Assembly (NCBI RefSeq): GCF_013608025.1
Contig: NZ_VDLV01000006.1
Span: forward strand, 89,907 to 152,773
Direction of reading: 5' to 3'
DNA: 62,867 nt
Source of the DNA: Pseudomonas brassicacearum subsp. neoaurantiaca
GTDB lineage: Bacteria > Pseudomonadota > Gammaproteobacteria > Pseudomonadales > Pseudomonadaceae
Shown: positions 43,533 to 51,261 of the stretch, one piece after another
How positions within the stretch are numbered: position 1 is the first letter of the stretch
Layout: each line of letters begins with the position of its first letter
The notes under the pieces: generated by a model
Databases searched by the model: none
Told to the model about the DNA's origin: nothing
Seen by the model: only the letters and a program-made list of their open reading frames with translations
Program-made: the position numbers and the translations under genes

Positions 43533-44447
43533 ATGAATCGTAATGACCTGCGTCGTGTCGACCTGAACCTGTTGATCGTGTTCGAAACATTGATGCATGA
43601 ACGCAGTGTGACCCGCGCCGCCGAGAAACTGTTCCTCGGGCAGCCGGCCATCAGCGCCGCGCTGTCGCGCCTGCGCAGCCTGTTCGATGACCCCTTGTTC
43701 GTGCGCACCGGGCGCAGCATGGAACCCACGGCCCGGGCGGTCGAGATCTTCGCCCTGCTCTCTCCTGCCCTGGATTCGATTTCGACGGCCGTCAGCCGGG
43801 CGGCGGAATTCGACCCAGCCACCAGCACCTCGGTGTTTCGCATCGGTCTGTCGGACGATGCCGAGTTCGCCCTGCTGCCAATGCTGCTCAAGCGCCTGCG
43901 AGCCGAAGCGCCAGGCATCGTGCTGGTGGTGCGCCGGGTCAATTACATTCTGATGCCGGGCTTGCTGGCGTCCGGCGAGATTTCCATCGGCGTCAGCTAC
44001 ACCGAGGACTTGCCGGCCAATGCCAAGCGCAAGGTCCTGCGGCGCAGCATGCCCAAAGTGCTGCGGGCCGACACCGCGCCGGGACGGCTGACCCTGGATG
44101 AATTCTGCGCCCGCCCCCACGCCCTGGTGTCCTTCGCAGGTGACTTGAGCGGGTTCATCGATGAAGAGCTGGAAAAACTCGACCGCAAGCGCCATGTGGT
44201 GCTGGCCGTGCCGCAGTTCAACGGCCTGAGCACACTGCTGTCAGGCACCGATATCATCGCCATCGTGCCCGACTACACCGCCGACGCACTGACCGCCGCC
44301 GGCGGCGTGCGTGCCGAAGACCCACCCATTCCGGTGCGCAGCTTCGAACTGCACATGGCCTGGCGCGGGTCACAGGACAACGACCCGGGGGAGCGCTGGC
44401 TGCGTTCGCGGATTCAGATGTTTTTCGGGGATCCAGATAGCCTTTAG
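43533..44447 (+). CDS. LysR-family transcriptional regulator
   Basis: This 304-residue LTTR has an HTH at about 7-66 (VDLNLLIVFETLMHERSVTR, AAEKLFLGQPAISAALSRLR), LFDDPLFVRTGRSMEPTARA and a substrate domain with FRIGLSDDAEFALLPMLLKR. The start ATG 43533 (MNRNDLRRVDLN) follows AGGA; a longer upstream frame is not family-like. It is divergent from the QOR-like gene. The ligand is unknown, though oxidised quinones or electrophiles are plausible by analogy. Confidence 0.94.
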   Translation: MNRNDLRRVDLNLLIVFETLMHERSVTRAAEKLFLGQPAISAALSRLRSLFDDPLFVRTGRSMEPTARAVEIFALLSPALDSISTAVSRAAEFDPATSTSVFRIGLSDDAEFALLPMLLKRLRAEAPGIVLVVRRVNYILMPGLLASGEISIGVSYTEDLPANAKRKVLRRSMPKVLRADTAPGRLTLDEFCARPHALVSFAGDLSGFIDEELEKLDRKRHVVLAVPQFNGLSTLLSGTDIIAIVPDYTADALTAAGGVRAEDPPIPVRSFELHMAWRGSQDNDPGERWLRSRIQMFFGDPDSL

Positions 44448-44547
44448 CACTGCGCTCTCAACTATTTCGCAAACCGCAAGACTCTTATGCCCTGGCGCCC
44501 GAAAACGGCCAGGACCCAAGGAAGACCCTCACTGCACAGGAGCATTC

Positions 44548-45183
44548 ATGTCGTATTTCAAGACCACCGCCGCCGCTATCGTTCTCGCTTCACTCGCAGG
44601 ATGCGTGACCAACCGTTCCGAGGTGGATGTAACCGGCCCGGTACCGCAAGCGGCCGCCTCAGGCCAAGGCCAGCAGATTTACATCAATGCATTGGATGAA
44701 CGGGTATTCGAAATCAAGCCACGCAGCGCTGATATCCCTTCCCTGAAAAACGATGAAGTGAACGACACCAGCGTCACCGAGCGAGCCATCGGCCGCAAAC
44801 GCAACGGTTTTGGCAAAGGCCTTGGTGATGTGGTGCTTCCATCGGGCCGGACCGTGTCACAACTGGTAGGCAATGCGGTGGCCACAGCTTATCAGCAGGC
44901 CGGCTATCAAATCGTCACCACACCAACGCCGAGTGCTACGCCGGTCAATGTGCACATCATCGAATACTGGTCGTGGTTCTCTCCTGGCGCGTTCACCGTG
45001 GCGGTGAACAACAAAGCCCATCTGAAAATCGAAGCGCCGGGCACCGTGCCGCTGGAAGTGACAACCAACATTCGTGACAGCATGCAATTGGCGACAGACA
45101 GCGACTGGAAGAAGATTAACGAGCTGGGTCTCAAAGCTATCGTCACTGAGACGGGCAAGCAACTCGGCAAGACCAAGCCCTGA
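44548..45183 (+). CDS. Predicted lipoprotein of unknown function
   Basis: This 211-residue protein has a lipoprotein signal (FKTTAAAIVLASLAGC, Cys19). The mature part contains IYINALDERVFEIKPRSADI and VVLPSGRTVSQLVGNAVATA, then VNVHIIEYWSWFSPGAFTV. The pattern recalls YajG-like outer-membrane lipoproteins, but I cannot assign it firmly. ATG 44548 follows AGGAG. It is 100 nt after the LysR gene and convergent with cydB. Confidence 0.8.
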   Translation: MSYFKTTAAAIVLASLAGCVTNRSEVDVTGPVPQAAASGQGQQIYINALDERVFEIKPRSADIPSLKNDEVNDTSVTERAIGRKRNGFGKGLGDVVLPSGRTVSQLVGNAVATAYQQAGYQIVTTPTPSATPVNVHIIEYWSWFSPGAFTVAVNNKAHLKIEAPGTVPLEVTTNIRDSMQLATDSDWKKINELGLKAIVTETGKQLGKTKP

Positions 45184-45201
45184 AAAAGATCTCATCATCG
45201 A

Positions 45202-45226
45202 CAGCAGCCACCAACCGGGGCTGCTG
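45202..45226. terminator. Hairpin between convergent lipoprotein and cydB genes
   Basis: CAGCAGCC and GGCTGCTG pair around a 9-nt loop in the 76-bp convergent spacer. On the minus strand a T5 run follows about 14 nt later. It is a plausible shared transcription end. Confidence 0.5.
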
Positions 45227-45259
45227 AATGCTCTCTGAACCTCAAACCAATAACAACAA

Positions 45260-46267
45260 CTACCCCCGCAGTGAATCAGCCTTGACCTTCCCCCGAAACA
45301 CCCAAAACCCCCACGTGTTGTAGGCCAGCGTCACCGGCACCAGAACCGCGAACCCCACCAGCATGAAACCCTGGCTCGAGGCTGGAGCCGACGCTTGGCT
45401 GATCGCCAGTGAAGGCGGCAGGATCAGTGGGTAAAGCGCGATGATCGCGGCAACGAACGCCATGCCAAACCATCCCAACACCGCAAATAGCGGAAGGAAA
45501 TGAAAGCGGCTGGAAAAAGCCCGGTAAAATCCGACCAGCAACGCGCACTGAATGAATAGAAGCGCCAGGCTCAGGTTCGATTGAAGAAGATGCTCTCGAT
45601 AGGACGGCGCTAACAAACCGGTCCACACCACAATGATTGCAATACCTGTCAGTGCCAGCCAGCCGAACATGCGCGCCTGCCTCCTGGCCACCGCTTGTAG
45701 CGCGCCCTCGGTACGCCAGTACAACCAGCAGCTGCCCAACAGCGCGTAGCCAATCACCAGCACCACGCCACACATCAGTGGAAATGCGCCCAGCCATTCC
45801 CAACCGTCCCCCGCGAACTTACCCCCCTGTTGATCGATGCCCTGCACCACAGAGCCCATGATGACACCTTGGCAAAACGTTGCGATCAATGAGCCGGTCA
45901 CGAGGCTGATGTCGAGCCAGCGTTTCATGCATGCAGACGCGTCGGCCCGGAATTCCAGCGCGACTGCCCTGACAATCAATGCCAGCAGCATCGCAATGAC
46001 CGGGATATAGAGCGCGGAAAACAAGACGCTGTAGACCACGGGAAAAAGCGCGAGCAAACCGCCACCGCCCAGCACCAGCCAGGTTTCATTGCCGTCCCAG
46101 ATCGGCAGGATGGAGTTGACCATGACTTGCTTTTCATCAGGGTCATGGCGGGTCGCGAAGAGAATTCCGACGCCCAGATCGGTGCCGTCCAGGATTACAT
46201 AAGTGATGATGGTAAAGGCAATCGCAGCGGCCGACAGATCGGGTAGCAGCGCTTCAGATATGAGCAT
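45260..46267 (-). CDS. cydB: Cytochrome bd-type quinol oxidase subunit II
   Basis: This 335-residue polytopic subunit II opens with LPDLSAAAIAFTIITYVILD and DLGVGILFATRHDPDEK. The family motif ILPIWDGNETWLVLGGGGLL follows. It partners CydA in oxidising quinol and reducing O2 in the inner membrane without pumping protons. ATG 46265-46267 overlaps the cydA stop by one base (TGATG), so coupling is tight. The long upstream extension in this frame is only cydA read out of frame. It is the last gene of the forC-forE-cydA-cydB unit. Confidence 0.95.
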   Translation of the reverse strand: MLISEALLPDLSAAAIAFTIITYVILDGTDLGVGILFATRHDPDEKQVMVNSILPIWDGNETWLVLGGGGLLALFPVVYSVLFSALYIPVIAMLLALIVRAVALEFRADASACMKRWLDISLVTGSLIATFCQGVIMGSVVQGIDQQGGKFAGDGWEWLGAFPLMCGVVLVIGYALLGSCWLYWRTEGALQAVARRQARMFGWLALTGIAIIVVWTGLLAPSYREHLLQSNLSLALLFIQCALLVGFYRAFSSRFHFLPLFAVLGWFGMAFVAAIIALYPLILPPSLAISQASAPASSQGFMLVGFAVLVPVTLAYNTWGFWVFRGKVKADSLRG

Positions 46268-47640
46268 CACGATTGCCCCTGCGTTGCACTGTCTTGATCG
46301 TTGGCATCCGTTGATTTCGCCGGCAGCCGGTTGATCGCACGCATCAGATAAAACAGCCCCAGGCCGAACACCAGCAGGTACATGACCACGATGGCAAGCG
46401 TGCTGCCAGCGACGAATGAGAGCGGTTGTTGCGAGTGGCTGTGAACGGTGCGCATCAAGCCGTAAACCGTAAATGGCTGGCGCCCGACTTCGGTGACAAC
46501 CCACCCGCAAACCATGGCTATGAACCCGGCCGGGGCCATGAGCACCGCGCAGCGCATCAACCATCGGCACTCGAACAGGTCGCCGCGCCAACGCAGATAG
46601 AGACTGGCGATACCCATCGCCACGATCAGCAAGCCGATGCCCACCATGATACGAAACGCGAAAAAGACCACGGCCACCGGCGGGATGTCTTCGGGCGCGA
46701 ATTCATCAAGGCTCTGTATGGTGCCGGTCCAGTCGTGGCGAAGATAAAGCGAGCCGAGGTGGGGAATCGCCAGTTCGAAATCATTTCTGCGGTTGGCTTG
46801 GTCAGGTATCGCAAACAGCCTGAGGGGTTCTCCCTGCCCCGCTTCCGGGCGCTGCCAGGAACCTTCCATCGCGGCCAGCTTCTGCGGTTGATGGTCCCGG
46901 GTATTTTCGCCGTGCAGGTCCCCCGCGACGAGCTGGATAGGCCCAACCACCGCCGCCATCCACAATGCCATTGAAAACATCACCCGCGCAGACGCATGGG
47001 TGTTATCGCGCAGCAGATGCCAAGCGCCCGCGCCGCCCACCAGCATCGCCGTGCCGAGAAACGCGGCGATGCTCATGTGCACCATGCGATAGGGAAACGA
47101 GGGATTGAATATGATCTGCAGCCAGTCCTCGGGCACGAACCGGCCGTCGCTGGCAATGCTGAAACCCGCAGGGGTGTGCATCCAGGAGTTGGCTGACAAG
47201 ATCCAGAATGCACTGAACAACGAGCCGATGGCCACCGCACACGTGGACAGGAAATGCAGGCGCGGCCCGACTTTGTTCATGCCAAACAGCATGACCCCGA
47301 TGAAGCCTGCCTCCAGGAAAAACGCGACCATGACTTCGTAGAACATCAGGGGGCCGAGAATGCCCCCGGCACGGCTGGCCAGCGCGCTCCAGTTGGTCCC
47401 GAACTCGAACTCCATGACCAGCCCGGACGCTGTGCCCACGGCGACCGTCAAGGCGAATATCTTCAGCCAGAACCGGTAAACGTCCATATAGACCTGGCGC
47501 TTGCGCCACAGCCAGAGGGCTTCCAGCACCATCAGGTAATTGGCCAGGCCGATGGTGAATGCGGCAAGCACGATATGAAAGCTGATGGTGAACGCGAACT
47601 GGTACCGCGCCAGCATCAGTGCCGAATCCACCGATTCCAT
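46267..47640 (-). CDS. cydA: Cytochrome bd-type quinol oxidase subunit I (short Q-loop, CioA-like)
   Basis: This 457-residue subunit I carries the hemes and the quinol site. His22 (FTISFHIVLAAFT) and His188 (MVHMSIAAF) are the expected heme ligands. Glu102 and Glu110 (YEVMVAFFLEAGF) line the proton path. GDLHGENTRDHQPQKLAAME contains the conserved Q-loop Lys/Glu, and WVVTEVGRQPF follows later. At 457 residues it lacks the long Q-loop insert of E. coli CydA, as in cyanide-insensitive (CIO) oxidases. It starts 13 nt after the DUF1641 gene, so it shares a transcript with a formate-dehydrogenase-like enzyme. Confidence 0.95.
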   Translation of the reverse strand: MESVDSALMLARYQFAFTISFHIVLAAFTIGLANYLMVLEALWLWRKRQVYMDVYRFWLKIFALTVAVGTASGLVMEFEFGTNWSALASRAGGILGPLMFYEVMVAFFLEAGFIGVMLFGMNKVGPRLHFLSTCAVAIGSLFSAFWILSANSWMHTPAGFSIASDGRFVPEDWLQIIFNPSFPYRMVHMSIAAFLGTAMLVGGAGAWHLLRDNTHASARVMFSMALWMAAVVGPIQLVAGDLHGENTRDHQPQKLAAMEGSWQRPEAGQGEPLRLFAIPDQANRRNDFELAIPHLGSLYLRHDWTGTIQSLDEFAPEDIPPVAVVFFAFRIMVGIGLLIVAMGIASLYLRWRGDLFECRWLMRCAVLMAPAGFIAMVCGWVVTEVGRQPFTVYGLMRTVHSHSQQPLSFVAGSTLAIVVMYLLVFGLGLFYLMRAINRLPAKSTDANDQDSATQGQS

Positions 47641-47653
47641 GGGCAGGCCCCGC

Positions 47654-48136
47654 TCAAGCGCCGCTGGGTTTGCCGGAGAACTGGTTGATCGGTTTATCGA
47701 CCGGCCTTTTCATGCCCTCACCTAGCGCTTTCAAGCCTTCCACGAGCGGCATGATCGCGCGCCAAAGCGATTCGTCATGCAGCAAACGGTAGGATCCCCG
47801 CACGCCTGGCGCGACGTCGTTGCTGTCCGGCGCAGTCCACTGACTGACCGCAGCGCCGGCATCCTTCAGCGCGAAGACCAATCGGTAGAACTCATCGGGC
47901 GGGACGCGGGACAGCGCCATCGCCAGGACCGACAGGTTCTGGATGACGTTAAGCGTGCCTTCCTTGTTCAGGCCATCAACCAGCACTTTGGTGATCGCTG
48001 TGTTGGCACAGACCAGGTCATTGGCCATGCGCAGCACTCCATGTTTGTGCAGGTTCTCGACCAGGCGATCGAGTTCATCCTTGGCATCAGGCTCGGTCTT
48101 GCTCGGTTTTACGTCGTAATCAATTGGCTCGGCCAT
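47654..48136 (-). CDS. forE: DUF1641 protein, ForE-type partner of the molybdoenzyme
   Basis: This 160-residue soluble, helix-rich protein belongs to DUF1641, with VLRMANDLVCANTAITKVLV, GTLNVIQNLSVLAMALS and LWRAIMPLVEGLKALGEGMK. In Bacillus subtilis DUF1641 proteins are the ForE subunits that let ForC-type formate dehydrogenases reduce menaquinone. Here the ATG overlaps the ForC stop by one base (TGATG), and the gene is followed within 13 nt by cydA. I infer that it delivers electrons from the ForC-like subunit to membrane quinone. No cysteine-rich or transmembrane motif is present. Confidence 0.88.
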   Translation of the reverse strand: MAEPIDYDVKPSKTEPDAKDELDRLVENLHKHGVLRMANDLVCANTAITKVLVDGLNKEGTLNVIQNLSVLAMALSRVPPDEFYRLVFALKDAGAAVSQWTAPDSNDVAPGVRGSYRLLHDESLWRAIMPLVEGLKALGEGMKRPVDKPINQFSGKPSGA

Positions 48137-51111
48137 CAAAACCTCTCCGGATGGGGCGCCGGTGCGTCGATCGGCGCGTAGTCGTCTCTGGCCCACTTCA
48201 CCGCCACGGCCACGCCATCGTTCGGCGTCCTGTGGCCGTTCCGGAAATTGCCCCGTGGCAGTGCCGTCCGCTGGGGAGAGTCCCTCAGCACCGTCATCTT
48301 CACAGCGGTTTCCTTGTAGGCCGGCGTATTGACGTCGGGATCATGATGTTCCCCGGTGAGCTCATTAATGCCGGGCTTGCCTTGGTGAATCGGTAGGAAC
48401 AACACCTTCCCGCGCACTCGGTCAGTGATCAGGACCGGCACCGTGACCGAGCCGCGGCGAGAAGTGATCCGCACCCGGGTGCCCTCCTCGATGCCACGCT
48501 CAGCGGCAAGCTCGGGACTGATTTCGACGTACCAATCCGGGGACAACGAATCGATGCGGTCGCCACGTCCCGTCTGGTTGTTGCCCTGGAAATGCTCCAG
48601 CATGCGTCCGTTGTCCAGCATCAGGTCGAATTCGCTGTCGGGCGCTTCCGCCGGGGGTTTCCACTCGAGCGGGTACAGCACGGCTTTGCCGTCATCGGTG
48701 TGGAACCGGTCGGTATAGAGCAACGGCGTATCGGTGCCATCCGGCTTCATCGGCCAGAGCAGGGATTTCCAACCGTCCAGGCGTTCGTAACTGGCGCCGG
48801 CGAACAAGGTGGCGATGCCGGCCACCTCCGCAAAGATCTGCGAGGGGTGTTCGTACCCCCAGTCATGTCCCATTCGCTTGGCCAGATCGGTGAGGATGCG
48901 CCAGTCCGGCAGGCTGTTGCCCAGCGGCGGGAACACCTCATGAAAGCGCTGGATGCGTCGCTCGGTGTTGACGAAGGTGCCGTCCTTTTCAACGCTTGGA
49001 CAGCCTGGCAGCACGACATCGGCGAACTGCGCGGTGCGGCTGAAGAAGATGTCTTGCACGACCATGAAATCGAGTTTCTTGAACGCCTCATGGACGTTTT
49101 CAGTGTCGGCATCGGAAAACGCCGTCTCTTCACCAATCACATACATGGCTCTGACTTTCTGCTCTGCCGCATGCTGGACCATCAGGAAATTGTCTTCACC
49201 GACCTTGCTGGACAGTCGTTCGGGCGCCACGCCCCAGGCCTTTGCCCACTTGGCTCGAACCGCCTCGTCAGTGACTTTTTCATAACCGGGATAGACGTTT
49301 TTCAAACAGCCGAAGTCGCTGGCCCCTTGGACGTTGTTGTGGCCGCGCATCGGATAACCGCCGGTGCCGGGACGGCCGTAGTTACCAGTGACCAGAAGGA
49401 GATTGGACAGCGCAGTGCTGGTGTCGGCGCCATGGCTGTGCTGGGTGATGCCCATTGCCCAAAGCAGGCAGACCCGCTTGGCCCCGCCAATCATGTTCGC
49501 GGCACTGACCAGATCCGCCTCCGACAACCCGGTGACCTGCGACGCGAATTGCAGGGTGAACGGTTCCAGCGAGCGGCGGTACTCGTCCACCTGGTTCACA
49601 CGTTCTTCCAGGAACGCCGTGTCCGCCATGCCGTGATCGAACAGGTAACGCGACATCGCGCTGGCCCAGACGATGTCTGTGCTGGATCGGATCTGCAGGA
49701 ACAGATCGGCGCGCTCCGCCATCTCATGTTTGCGCGGATCGACCACCAGCAGTTTTTGCCCACGATGCTTGCGCGCGGCCTTGATTTTCGACGCGATGAC
49801 CGGGTGGTTTTCCGCCAGGTTGCTGCCCACCAGGACGATCAGGTCCGCCTGCTCAAGGTCTGCGATCGTACCGGCGTCGCCGCCATACCCGACCGTGCGG
49901 AACAGCCCTTGTGTCGCAGGGTTCTGGCAGTATCGCGAAGAGTTGTCGACGCTGTTGGTGCCGATGATCAACCGGGCGATTTTCTGCGTCAGGTAAGCTT
50001 CTTCATTGCTGGCCTTGCTGGAACCAATGAAACCGATGGCATCGGCGCCGTGCTCACGTTTTATGGCCAGGAGGCGGCCCGCGACCAACGTCAGCGCCTC
50101 ATCCCAGCTCGCTTCACGGAACTGACCGTTTTCCCGGATCAGCGGCGTCGTCAGGCGCTTTTCGCTGTTCACGAAATCCCAGGCGAACTTGCCTTTGATA
50201 CAAGTCGATATGCCGTTCGCCGGAGCATCCACCACAGGCTGCACCTTGAGCAGCGTGCGGTCACGGGTCCACATTTCGAACGAACAACCCACGCCACAAT
50301 AGGTGCATACGGTTTTGGTGCGTTTGATTTCGGGCTGCCGCCAATGCATGTCCATGACGGAAACAGCGGTGATAGGCGGCGCACCAATGGTGTTTTCGAT
50401 CGTCTTCACCGCATCGATGAGCGGCCGCTTGATATCCTCGGGCATCGACGTCAGCGGTCCGGCATCGGGCTGCATGGTTTTTTCCAGCAACGCGTTGCAC
50501 GGACACACCGTGACGCAATGACCGCAGCTCACACAACTGGAACCCTCGATTTCGGTTCCGCCATCCCACAACACACGCGGATGGTCCATGGTGAAATCGA
50601 TGCTCAGCGTTTCGTTGACCTCGACGTTCTGGCACGCCTCCACGCAACGCCCACACAGGATGCACTGATCGGGATCGTACGTATAAAAAGGGTTCGAGTG
50701 GTCCTTGCTGTAGGGCTTGCGCTGGTATTTGTAGCGCTGGATCACGGGGTTCATGTCGGCAACGGTGTTGTGAAGTGCGCAGTCGCCGGTGTTGTGCTCG
50801 CAGACCGTGCAATACAGCTCATGCTTGGCAAGAATCCGGTCCATGCCTTCTTCCTGCGCCGCCCTCACGCGAGGCGTTTCGCTCGCCAGCTTCATACCGT
50901 CGGCAGAGCGCAGCGTGCAGCCGCGGACCAGCTCGCCATCGTGTTCGATCCAACAGACATCGCAGGTCTGGATCGGCCCGAGGGCGCGGTGATAGCAGAC
51001 GTGAGGCAGGTCGATGCCCTGCTCTGCGAGGAAATCGATCAGCGGCTGGTCAGCTTTGCCACTGAGGGTACGACCGTTGTACTCGATGCTGCACTGGTTG
51101 TTGCCGTTCAT
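48136..51111 (-). CDS. forC: Formate dehydrogenase alpha subunit, noncanonical ForC type
   Basis: This 991-residue Mo-bisMGD oxidoreductase has an N-terminal [2Fe-2S] domain (Cys39, 50, 53, 65) and a NuoG-like cluster region (His97, Cys101, 104, 111). Two ferredoxin-type clusters follow (Cys150/153/156/160 and Cys193/196/199/203). The Moco-domain cluster is Cys269/272/276/304. The presumed Mo ligand Cys395 is followed by Gln396 (SSRYCQNPATQ). Canonical FDHs have His there, and the Gln is the hallmark of ForC enzymes. ATG 51109-51111 (MNGNNQCS) is preferred over 51144. It leads a forC-forE-cydA-cydB operon, so quinone and O2 are the likely electron sinks. The substrate is probably formate but is unproven. 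Confidence 0.93.
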   Translation of the reverse strand: MNGNNQCSIEYNGRTLSGKADQPLIDFLAEQGIDLPHVCYHRALGPIQTCDVCWIEHDGELVRGCTLRSADGMKLASETPRVRAAQEEGMDRILAKHELYCTVCEHNTGDCALHNTVADMNPVIQRYKYQRKPYSKDHSNPFYTYDPDQCILCGRCVEACQNVEVNETLSIDFTMDHPRVLWDGGTEIEGSSCVSCGHCVTVCPCNALLEKTMQPDAGPLTSMPEDIKRPLIDAVKTIENTIGAPPITAVSVMDMHWRQPEIKRTKTVCTYCGVGCSFEMWTRDRTLLKVQPVVDAPANGISTCIKGKFAWDFVNSEKRLTTPLIRENGQFREASWDEALTLVAGRLLAIKREHGADAIGFIGSSKASNEEAYLTQKIARLIIGTNSVDNSSRYCQNPATQGLFRTVGYGGDAGTIADLEQADLIVLVGSNLAENHPVIASKIKAARKHRGQKLLVVDPRKHEMAERADLFLQIRSSTDIVWASAMSRYLFDHGMADTAFLEERVNQVDEYRRSLEPFTLQFASQVTGLSEADLVSAANMIGGAKRVCLLWAMGITQHSHGADTSTALSNLLLVTGNYGRPGTGGYPMRGHNNVQGASDFGCLKNVYPGYEKVTDEAVRAKWAKAWGVAPERLSSKVGEDNFLMVQHAAEQKVRAMYVIGEETAFSDADTENVHEAFKKLDFMVVQDIFFSRTAQFADVVLPGCPSVEKDGTFVNTERRIQRFHEVFPPLGNSLPDWRILTDLAKRMGHDWGYEHPSQIFAEVAGIATLFAGASYERLDGWKSLLWPMKPDGTDTPLLYTDRFHTDDGKAVLYPLEWKPPAEAPDSEFDLMLDNGRMLEHFQGNNQTGRGDRIDSLSPDWYVEISPELAAERGIEEGTRVRITSRRGSVTVPVLITDRVRGKVLFLPIHQGKPGINELTGEHHDPDVNTPAYKETAVKMTVLRDSPQRTALPRGNFRNGHRTPNDGVAVAVKWARDDYAPIDAPAPHPERF

Positions 51112-51185
51112 GGAAACTCGCCCCGTTGGCCGACTGACCGCCATGGCGGCGGCCCAACGAAGCGTGAGGCCGAACGCCTTGACGG

Positions 51186-51230
51186 AAATGTTCAGTTACA
51201 GAGTCGATATCCCGCGGCTGAAAATGTTCA
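51186..51230. promoter_or_regulatory. Direct repeats upstream of the forC operon
   Basis: AAATGTTCA occurs at 51186-51194 and again at 51222-51230 in the same orientation, 36 bp apart. Each copy is followed closely by TTA. They lie 75-120 nt upstream of the forC start, between it and the permease gene. This is a candidate activator site; no FNR/ANR box is present there. Confidence 0.4.
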
Positions 51231-51261
51231 TTAATTTTGCTTGCTGATCTCATCGAAACCG

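Noticed and set aside
46268..46591. N-terminal extension of cydB to 46591
   Set aside because: This stretch is cydA in another frame. The conserved CydB start (MLISEALLPD) is at 46265-46267.
48592..51234. 880-codon open frame on the plus strand opposite forC
   Set aside because: The opposite strand encodes a full molybdoenzyme with all cluster cysteines. The plus-strand translation has no recognisable domain and is a by-product of high-GC codon use.
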